Origin: Phycisphaerales bacterium UBA1845
GTDB taxonomy: Bacteria > Planctomycetota > Phycisphaerae > UBA1845
Assembly (NCBI GenBank): GCA_002338715.1
Contig: DDIR01000115.1
Coordinates: 1,043-6,790, forward strand
Direction: 5' to 3'
Length of the DNA stretch: 5,748 nucleotides
Position numbers and translations under genes: made by a program. Shown here one piece after another: positions 1 through 5,288 of this stretch (within the stretch, counting starts at the first letter, position 1; every line of letters begins with the position of its first letter). Under the pieces are notes generated by a model that was not told where the DNA came from, ran no database searches, and worked only from the letters and a program-made list of their open reading frames with translations.

Positions 1-75
1 GTGGACGATCCGGAAGACGATCTCGGGTTCGCCCCGCATGGGATGGGAAAAACGGCCCTGGGGGCTCGCCGGGGC

Positions 76-125
76 GGTTCGAATACTGGTACACTCGGGG
101 AGGTTTTTGTTCCAGTATTCGAACC
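76..125. repeat. Perfect 14-bp inverted repeat, 22-nt spacer
   Basis: The arm ggttcgaatactgg at 76-89 is matched exactly by its reverse complement ccagtattcgaacc at 112-125, and 22 bases lie between the arms. As RNA it could form a 14-bp stem. It lies 24 bp past the stop codon of the minus-strand recombinase remnant, so it may be a transcription terminator for that strand, although no T-run follows directly. A recombination or protein-binding site is the alternative. The ttcgaat core resembles a tRNA T-loop, but the flanking bases do not make a T stem, so I do not call a tRNA. The rest of 1-149 holds nothing I can support. Confidence 0.6.
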
Positions 126-149
126 CCCGCGCTTCAATGCATACCCCAC

Positions 150-704
150 TTACAAGGCAATATCACACGACATCGCGCGGTCACGCTCTGCATAGATTTC
201 TGTTGTTCTTGTGTTTGTGTGACCCAACATTGAGCGGCAGGCATCCAAACCAATTTGCTTGCGTATGTCGGCGGCAAAAGCATGTCGGATCTGGTTGGGA
301 CTGAATAACTCAATACCTGTGCGTTTGCATACTCGCTCAATGGCTCGGCGAAGTGCGTCTTTGCCGTACATGATTCCACGTATCCGCCCACCGCTCTTGC
401 GCATGTTGATCGGGCGAAACAGATACTGGTCCGGATCGTCCACAAGATAATCAATCAACAAAGTCTGCGCCTTTGGACCGACGGGGATTTCCTTTATCCG
501 CCAACGGTGTACTGTCTTGTGGATCGCGGGCGTGTATATCCACACTTCGTTTGACATATCCAATTCGTACCCTCGACTAGTTCTCGCTTCACCAGGACGC
601 ATGCCGGTGAGCCGCATTAATTCAACGACTCCGCGGACGGGCCGAGGTAAGAAAAAGGGAGTATTGCATCGAGGTTCTTGGTCGGGAAAGTGGCCAGACG
701 ACAT
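150..704 (-). pseudogene. Tyrosine recombinase/integrase, C-terminal catalytic half, probably decayed
   Basis: The reading frame ends at the taa at 150-152 and encodes a tyrosine recombinase catalytic domain. Visible motifs, in order, are TGMRPGEA (first catalytic Arg), AIHKTVHRWRIKEIPVG (Lys region), SPNQIRHAFA (second Arg; Asn where many relatives have His), SMLGHTNTRTTEIYAERD (His and the nucleophile Tyr). These enzymes cut and rejoin DNA through a 3'-phosphotyrosine; the style matches integrases common in planctomycete genomes. The core-binding N-terminal domain is absent. The in-frame ATG at 704 has no strong Shine-Dalgarno sequence. The open frame could extend to 878, but that overlaps the dockerin gene. 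Just upstream of the good domain, the neighbouring frame encodes TKNLDAILPF, which fits directly before the in-frame LPRPVRGVVEL. This suggests a frameshift near the five-A tract at 652-656. Recombinase identity is secure; the pseudogene status is inference. Confidence 0.7.
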
Positions 705-793
705 CTGCACAACCTGACCGATCGCTGCCGAATGCCCCGACCAAATGCATAATCGGCGAGGGTCGTCGAAGGTCTTCTGCACCGCATGCCCAA

Positions 794-1210
794 CTACTGC
801 GATTGAAAGATTCGAACGAAGTCGGCCCAATCGGCTAAATCGATATCGTTGTCGCCATCGAAGTCCCATGGGTTGCATGCCGGAGTCGCCGGTTCATTGG
901 GGCCAAGCAGGCACGCAACGAAACATTCCTGATCGTCCAGATCGATGTCGCCATCATGGTCGCAATCGCCCGGAACCAAGACGTCCAATGCAGACGACCA
1001 GAAGCCGCCCCGCAATTCGAACGCACCGTTGGCGACAACGCCGGCATCCGGTTGGCCGACGGTCCCCTGAAGCGTAAACGGACCGGCGACACTTGTCCCA
1101 CCACCACCGTCGATGGTGTGCCAGGTCATTTCAAAGTCGGCGGCTGGTGCAGCCGTCACCATGCTGAGTGTCGTTAACATCACCATAACAAGACGGGTAT
1201 TGGTTTTCAT
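794..1210 (-). CDS. Secreted protein with dockerin-like calcium-binding tail
   Basis: This encodes 138 residues from the ATG at 1208-1210; an in-frame ATG at 1270 is rejected because the signal peptide and Shine-Dalgarno site fit the shorter form. Residues 1-24 are an export signal: MKTN, then a hydrophobic stretch, ending APA-AD. Residues about 25-77 carry HTIDGGGGTSVAGPFTLQGT, VGQPDAG and LRGGFW, an unnamed module I recognise from planctomycete secreted proteins. Residues 82-93 (DCDHDGDIDLDD) and 116-127 (DFDGDNDIDLAD) are two EF-hand-like loops with Asp at positions 1, 3, 5, 9 and 12, arranged as in type I dockerins. Dockerins bind calcium and dock to cohesins; no cohesin is seen in this window. 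Cys 83, 96, 100 and 112 may form disulphides. It is the last of three exported-protein genes on this strand, 108 bp after the phosphoesterase. The exact function is unknown. Confidence 0.85.
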   Translation of the reverse strand: MKTNTRLVMVMLTTLSMVTAAPAADFEMTWHTIDGGGGTSVAGPFTLQGTVGQPDAGVVANGAFELRGGFWSSALDVLVPGDCDHDGDIDLDDQECFVACLLGPNEPATPACNPWDFDGDNDIDLADWADFVRIFQSQ

Positions 1211-1214
1211 GGTA

Positions 1215-1220
1215 TTCCTT
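1215..1220 (-). promoter_or_regulatory. Ribosome binding site of the dockerin protein
   Basis: On the minus strand AAGGAA lies 4 nt before the ATG at 1208-1210 (context AGAAGGAATACC). It favours the start at the signal peptide over the longer in-frame ATG at 1270. Confidence 0.7.
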
Positions 1221-1318
1221 CTTTCATGTTTATGCATTTGATGCGATCGTTCTCGTCGATCCAACGTCACTGAAACTCGATGCTTTACTTCAGTCGGTTG
1301 CCGATTTTCCAGCTTTGA

Positions 1319-2719
1319 CTAAGGCATGCCGATCGTCACGCTACCACCAATGGTTTCGACCCTCATTTTTGTATCGAATGTCACTGCTTCCGGGTACGTG
1401 CCCGCATGGATGCGCATCTTCAAGTCGCCCTGCCAGTTCCTGGTTACGCTGCAATACGTACTCCCCGGTGTCTGAACGCAACTGGAATCATTATCGAGCT
1501 CGGATTGAACGGCGTTGACGCCGGCCACCGCGTCTTGAACCGTCGACCACGGATAATTCGGCGAGCCGTCACCGTCGACCGGCGCGAAGTTTTCCACGTA
1601 GATTGCTTTTCCTTTGATGAAGTGGTGAACAAACTTGCGACCGTCGTTCTGGTCGAAAACTTCCACGGTGGTCATGTTGTGCGGGCCCATGTTGACCTTG
1701 GTGTGTTTGAGGAAGAGCGTCGCCGCGACATCCACGGTGTCGATGGTCTCGAAGTTGTACTTCACTGAAGAGTCGCCCCCGGACAGATCATTCGAACTGG
1801 AGCAATAGTCTTCAAGCTCGCCCTCTTCGTTCTGATTCCACCAAACCCAACTATTTGAGCTGGCCCCCAAGTGGCGGTGTCCCGTGATGATCAATGCCAC
1901 GTTGTAGTTGTTCAGCGCATCCCAGTACGCTTGACGTTGCGCATCCGACCACCAACTCCACCGCGAAAAGCAATCAAGACCATAGTGATGGATCAACACA
2001 ACCGGACGTCCCGAATTGCCCACATGGGTGGCCAAGTCGTTATTCAAAAATGTCAGCGCGTTTCCGGGGTCGAGCAAGGGAACGTCCGGGTGACCGGAGT
2101 AGGTATCATTGGCAGGCATCAGATTGAGTTGCACGAAGTGAACGTCGTGCCAATCCCAGGAATAATGTGGTACCTGCGGATCGAGCGGTGGTGCACCTGC
2201 CGGCCCATGGTTGCACACCGCAGCGCGTGCCCGTGTCCGGATTTCATTGCGAATCAGATATCCGCCCAATCCGTAATCGTGGTTTCCCAGACCCTCAAAG
2301 ACGTAAGGAAGAGCGAAACCAAATTCGGGATCGAACCAGCTTTGAACGTATCGCGAGTACTCATCGGCGTAGTCGGCTCGCTGCGTCAGGTCACCGGCCA
2401 CCACGATGCCGCGAATATTGGCGTCGTTTGTCAGCATTTCGTTTAAATTCCGAGCCACTCGTTCTGATCTTAATGCGTTCGCCTCTGGCTCCGGACACTG
2501 CATGTGATAATCCCCCGCGCAGGCGCCAGTCGGATTTGTGTCTCCGTTGGCGTTGCAACACTTGTGGTCGAAGAACTGCGGGTCGGAGATGGCGAAGTAC
2601 TGAACGTCTCGCGTCTTCGGGCTGGGCGTCCCCGCGAGTGCGGATGGCGGGAGCACTGCAGTCGCGAGAACAATGAGACTCGCTAGACTCAACTGTAGGT
2701 TTCTATTTGAAGATCTCAT
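1319..2719 (-). CDS. Secreted calcineurin-like metallophosphoesterase with beta-helix-type tail
   Basis: This encodes 466 residues with an ATG at 2717-2719 and AAAGGAG 9 nt upstream. Residues 1-29 are a signal peptide (hydrophobic core, cleavage after ALA), so it probably acts outside the cytoplasm. The metallophosphoesterase fold covers about 36-330. Metal ligands visible are D46 and Q48 (SDPQ), D110 (AGDL), N146-H147-D148 (GNHD), H244/H245 (LIHH) and H281/H283 (TGHRH), so the active site looks complete. The DxQ first motif, rather than DxH, recalls the CPPED1 and ADPRibase-Mn types (family knowledge). A Cys-rich insertion (C54, C55, C67, C75) follows motif I. Residues about 371-466 (AIYVENFAP, DGDGS, MRIHAGTYPEAVTF) resemble the first coil of a pectin-lyase-like beta-helix and then stop. 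Substrate is unknown. The gene starts 29 bp after the fibre-like gene ends, so co-transcription is likely. Confidence 0.88.
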   Translation of the reverse strand: MRSSNRNLQLSLASLIVLATAVLPPSALAGTPSPKTRDVQYFAISDPQFFDHKCCNANGDTNPTGACAGDYHMQCPEPEANALRSERVARNLNEMLTNDANIRGIVVAGDLTQRADYADEYSRYVQSWFDPEFGFALPYVFEGLGNHDYGLGGYLIRNEIRTRARAAVCNHGPAGAPPLDPQVPHYSWDWHDVHFVQLNLMPANDTYSGHPDVPLLDPGNALTFLNNDLATHVGNSGRPVVLIHHYGLDCFSRWSWWSDAQRQAYWDALNNYNVALIITGHRHLGASSNSWVWWNQNEEGELEDYCSSSNDLSGGDSSVKYNFETIDTVDVAATLFLKHTKVNMGPHNMTTVEVFDQNDGRKFVHHFIKGKAIYVENFAPVDGDGSPNYPWSTVQDAVAGVNAVQSELDNDSSCVQTPGSTYCSVTRNWQGDLKMRIHAGTYPEAVTFDTKMRVETIGGSVTIGMP

Positions 2720-2728
2720 GGATCAATT

Positions 2729-2735
2729 CTCCTTT
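2729..2735 (-). promoter_or_regulatory. Ribosome binding site of the metallophosphoesterase
   Basis: On the minus strand AAAGGAG lies 9 nt before the ATG at 2719, inside the 29-bp gap after the preceding gene's stop codon. Its presence shows the phosphoesterase has its own translation start within the likely shared transcript. Confidence 0.75.
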
Positions 2736-2748
2736 CGGTTACGACTGG

Positions 2749-4410
2749 TTATTGCAACGAAACAAGAACCAAAACCATGCCACGACCATCTTTCAGCGAT
2801 GACATCGCCTTGCCAACAATCGCGCCGGCTGCCCGTTCGTGCTGATCCACCCGCATGGCGTGTCCGGGCGTGTTGGACGTCGTCAGCAAATCGCCGACCT
2901 GAACCGCTCCGTTCGCATCCGCATCGACAAGGCACCAAACGCGGCCGGTCAATGCAACGGGGTATTCGCCATCCGCGACCGTGCCCGTTTGCGTGAGTGT
3001 CAAGCCGGGGTTGATGCCATTCGCACCGCTGATGATTCCGGCAACCGCGCGATCGTACGCCGAGTCGGAAACACGCAACTCGCCCAGGTTGTTCCTATCC
3101 AATCCGACAACCATTCCAGGGCGGATGTCGGTTTCACCATGCACATGAAACGGTTCAGCGATGTCGCTACCGCCGGTGATCTGCAAGGCTTTGACACTGG
3201 CCAGTCCGGCGTTGTCCAAGGTCAGCGCTGGATCGCCGGAGCCGGTTCTAAAGGTCAACCTGCCAGAATTCGCTCCACTGCTGGCGCCGGAAGAGATGAT
3301 TCGCCAATCGAGCCCGCCGGAACTGGTGTTTTGAAGATTGAGCCAGGTTCCATTGTTTGAATCACTCGAGACGCGTAAGGCTTGCTTGTCTGTCGTGAGG
3401 ACATCGAGAGCATAAGTTGGGCTCGTGCGCCCGATGCCCACGAATCCACTTGATCCATCGATTGTCATCTGCATGGACTCGGAATCGCGCGCTCCGGTAT
3501 AAAACTCGATGTCGGGCTGGTCTAAACCGCCTCGAAGCAGCAACCGGGTGGCTTGTTGACCACTTCCATCTTCAGTGGTGAATTCCATGGTGCTGGCGCC
3601 CCCGACCTGGTTCTGCGTAATGCCTACCGACGCAGTTGCACCATTGCCCTGGATAGCGATTGGTGTGGTCGGGTCGGCGACACCAACGCCGACATTTCCG
3701 TTGCTGGCGATGGTCATGCGTTGAGTGAGCGAGCCTGACTCTGATGTGCTGAAGTGCAGTTCCGCACCATCGGTTCCATTGCTGCGCGAGGCGATTTGGG
3801 CAGCTGAGTATTCCTGTTGGTCGCCGGAGTCGTAATTGTTGAAGTTGATCGTGGCGAAGTCATTTCCCGCAGCGTTGCGTGCCCCGACAAGATCGAGCTT
3901 GCGGGTCAGACCGCTTGATACATCGCCACGGTCCGCGACGATGTCACCACCAAACACGTGCAACTTGGCGATCGGCAAGTTGGTTCCGACGCCCAAAAAA
4001 TCCGACGACGTAACATGCAAACCGCGCACTTGAGATGCGTACGGTGCAGTCGTGATGCGTTGACGCGGAAGCGTCGTGTAGTCGCCAACACCCACGGGCG
4101 TCCGGACGATGATTTCCAGCCAGCGATCGTCCGCAAACGCTGATGGACCAAAGTCGAGTGTGACAGTGAAGAGTCCATCCTCGATCTGGGCCGCGCTCGA
4201 CCCCAAGAACGCATTCAATCCGACCTGAGATCCTCCAGTTTCTGCGTCAAAAAGTTTGAAGATCATCTCGGCTCGCTCGTTGACCGGCTGACCACTTTTG
4301 TAGAGTGAACCCTGATAGGTAAATGCCGCTCGGTCGGTGCTGCCAGCGAGGGCAACGTGGCCGATCGCCAAACAGCCAAGAATTGCAGCCAGTTTTGTAG
4401 ATTTGTTCAT
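2749..4410 (-). CDS. Secreted tail-fibre-like protein with GVG/GIG repeats and conserved C-terminal domain
   Basis: This encodes 553 residues from the ATG at 4408-4410. The open frame reaches 4521, but the AGGAG site and the signal peptide (1-22, ending ALA-GS) set the start here. Residues about 29-130 (FTYQGSLYKSGQPVN, DGLFTVTLDFG, RQRITTAPYA) are an N-terminal module I recognise from planctomycete exported proteins. Residues about 138-400 contain three spaced tail-fibre-type motifs: FLGVGTNLPIAKLHV (138-152), GNVGVGVADPTTPIAI (238-253) and GFVGIGRTSPTYALDV (322-337), the latter two preceded by MTI. Such motifs occur in trimeric phage fibres and surface adhesins. Residues about 411-553 (GGSDIAEPF, PGMVVGLD, SAYDRAVAGIISGANG, GDLLTTSNTPGHAM, KAMSSLKDGRGMVLVLV) form a conserved C-terminal domain that recalls Peptidase_G2-type self-cleaving fibre ends (inference). 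Probably a surface or extracellular fibrous protein and the first gene of the exported-protein block. No phage genes are nearby. Confidence 0.85.
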   Translation of the reverse strand: MNKSTKLAAILGCLAIGHVALAGSTDRAAFTYQGSLYKSGQPVNERAEMIFKLFDAETGGSQVGLNAFLGSSAAQIEDGLFTVTLDFGPSAFADDRWLEIIVRTPVGVGDYTTLPRQRITTAPYASQVRGLHVTSSDFLGVGTNLPIAKLHVFGGDIVADRGDVSSGLTRKLDLVGARNAAGNDFATINFNNYDSGDQQEYSAAQIASRSNGTDGAELHFSTSESGSLTQRMTIASNGNVGVGVADPTTPIAIQGNGATASVGITQNQVGGASTMEFTTEDGSGQQATRLLLRGGLDQPDIEFYTGARDSESMQMTIDGSSGFVGIGRTSPTYALDVLTTDKQALRVSSDSNNGTWLNLQNTSSGGLDWRIISSGASSGANSGRLTFRTGSGDPALTLDNAGLASVKALQITGGSDIAEPFHVHGETDIRPGMVVGLDRNNLGELRVSDSAYDRAVAGIISGANGINPGLTLTQTGTVADGEYPVALTGRVWCLVDADANGAVQVGDLLTTSNTPGHAMRVDQHERAAGAIVGKAMSSLKDGRGMVLVLVSLQ

Positions 4411-4418
4411 CTTGATCG

Positions 4419-4423
4419 CTCCT
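4419..4423 (-). promoter_or_regulatory. Ribosome binding site of the fibre-like protein
   Basis: On the minus strand AGGAG lies 8 nt before the ATG at 4410. It decides this start over the in-frame ATG at 4521, whose extra 37 residues are Arg-rich and would bury the signal peptide. Confidence 0.75.
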
Positions 4424-4496
4424 GTTCGAATCGTTCTTGGTTCACCGGGCCCGCTTTCATGGCGATGCCTGCGGTACTTTTGACTGAAGGTGCGCC

Positions 4497-4527
4497 TCGC
4501 TGGACGCCAAATGGCGTGCATCAGCGA
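4497..4527. repeat. Imperfect inverted repeat (hairpin) in the divergent gap
   Basis: TCGCTG (4497-4502) pairs with CAGCGA (4522-4527), and ACGCC (4504-4508) pairs with GGCGT (4513-4517) around an AAAT loop. The two stems are separated by an unequal internal loop of G against GCAT. On the minus strand it could lie in the leader of the fibre-like gene, about 90 nt before its start. It could be an operator or leader structure, or chance. Confidence 0.35.
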
Positions 4528-4672
4528 AACGCTTCTATGAGGGAATCACGAACGGGAGACGAATTGGCCGAGGGATTTTCTTTTTTTCTCTGAAAAGGCG
4601 GTTTATCCTAAAGAGAAGCCGGATTCTGCAGACCGATACCTAGGCTTTGATTCATCTGGATAGCCATTCCGG

Positions 4673-5263
4673 ATGGCACGAGTCGATCAAGAAACGGAAC
4701 CGATGGAAGCACTTTCACCCGAGCAATACAACGATCTGCTTGACACGCTGGACGTCGCGGAACGTGGCGGTGCGGATCATTGGTTGCCCGAGGTGTATAC
4801 GTCGCTGCGGGCGATCGCGGGGCAGTACATTCGCAACATGGGTCCGCGTTCGACGCTCCAACCGACGGCATTGGTCAACGAGGCGTACATTCGGTTGGCC
4901 GACAAGCAGACTGCGTATTGGAAGGGTCGCACGCATTTCACCGCGGTCGCCGCCCGGGCCATGCGTTTCGTGCTCGTCAACCACTTGCGCGATCGACATG
5001 CTCTCAAACGCGGAGGTGATGCGCGCCGCCTGACCGTATCGGGGAGTCTGCTCGGCGACGATGCGTTGGCGTTTGAAGTCATCGCCCTAAACGACCTGCT
5101 CGAAACATTGATGACCCGAAGCGAACGACAGGCAAGAATCGTGGAGTTGCGAATCTTCGGCGGCATGACGATCGAAGAAACCGCCGAAGCCGTCGGCGTC
5201 TCACCGTCCACCGTCAAAGCCGACTGGACCATCGCCTGCGCATGGCTCAAGGCACAAATGTAA
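4673..5263 (+). CDS. ECF-type RNA polymerase sigma factor, planctomycete/kinase-linked type
   Basis: This encodes 196 residues and directs RNA polymerase to a specific promoter set. Residues about 15-120 form region 2: EQYNDLLDTL, VYTSLRAIAGQYIR, TLQPTALVNEAYIRL, THFTAVAARAMRFVLVNHLR and KRGGDARRL. Residues about 133-196 form region 4, with the helix-turn-helix MTIEETAEAVGVSPSTVKADW and the ending ACAWLKAQM. This pattern is the Sigma-70_ECF type often found beside Ser/Thr kinases in planctomycetes, and a kinase gene indeed begins 25 bp after its stop. No classical anti-sigma factor is seen, so control through the kinase is a reasonable inference. Start choice is uncertain: ATG at 4673 has no clear Shine-Dalgarno sequence, while ATG at 4703 (MEALSPEQ) has a weak CGGAA and fits the usual family length, giving 186 residues. 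It is transcribed divergently from the exported-protein genes. Confidence 0.92.
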   Translation: MARVDQETEPMEALSPEQYNDLLDTLDVAERGGADHWLPEVYTSLRAIAGQYIRNMGPRSTLQPTALVNEAYIRLADKQTAYWKGRTHFTAVAARAMRFVLVNHLRDRHALKRGGDARRLTVSGSLLGDDALAFEVIALNDLLETLMTRSERQARIVELRIFGGMTIEETAEAVGVSPSTVKADWTIACAWLKAQM

Positions 5264-5277
5264 TCATCACACTTATT

Positions 5278-5282
5278 GAGGT
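5278..5282 (+). promoter_or_regulatory. Ribosome binding site of the Ser/Thr kinase
   Basis: GAGGT lies 6 nt before the ATG at 5289 in the 25-bp gap after the sigma factor stop codon. It supports this start and translation from a shared transcript with the sigma factor. Confidence 0.7.
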
Positions 5283-5288
5283 ACTTAC

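Larger units (their letters stand above)
4411..4672. promoter_or_regulatory. Divergent intergenic region, expected to hold promoters for both directions
   Basis: This 262-bp gap separates the minus-strand exported-protein genes from the plus-strand sigma factor and kinase, so it must hold at least one promoter per direction unless transcription enters from further away. I see no convincing -35/-10 pair. It holds a pyrimidine tract (4576-4590, mostly T) about 85 bp before the sigma factor start and an imperfect hairpin at 4497-4527. No supported gene lies in it. Confidence 0.5.

Noticed and set aside
76..125. tRNA or tRNA-derived attachment site suggested by ggttcgaat
   Set aside because: The T-loop-like bases occur in both arms because ttcgaa is palindromic, and flanking bases cannot form a T stem, acceptor stem or the rest of a cloverleaf.
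1..195. Plus-strand open frame of 64 residues starting with gtg at the window edge
   Set aside because: It has no recognisable motif, runs through the 14-bp inverted repeat and into the antisense of the recombinase 3' end. It could be the tail of a gene from outside the window, but nothing supports that.
705..878. Upstream extension of the recombinase frame to an ATG at 878
   Set aside because: It overlaps the end of the well-supported dockerin gene in another frame, and its residues do not resemble an integrase N-terminal domain.
1269..1294. Short inverted repeat actgaa/ttcagt between the phosphoesterase and dockerin genes
   Set aside because: Only 6 bp per arm with a 14-nt loop and no T-run; expected by chance at this scale.
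1871..2446. Long plus-strand open frame of 191 residues
   Set aside because: It is antisense to the metallophosphoesterase, which has full motifs, a signal peptide and a ribosome binding site. The translation shows no family signature.
2839..3360. Plus-strand open frame of 173 residues
   Set aside because: It is antisense to the conserved C-terminal domain of the fibre-like protein; codon patterns and motifs support only the minus strand.
2749..4410. Prophage origin for the fibre-like gene
   Set aside because: The protein has a signal peptide and a planctomycete-type N-terminal module, and no phage structural, lysis or packaging genes are nearby; the recombinase remnant alone is not enough.
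4357..4593. Plus-strand open frame of 78 residues across the divergent gap
   Set aside because: It overlaps the fibre gene start on the other strand, has no Shine-Dalgarno sequence that I can see and no recognisable motif.
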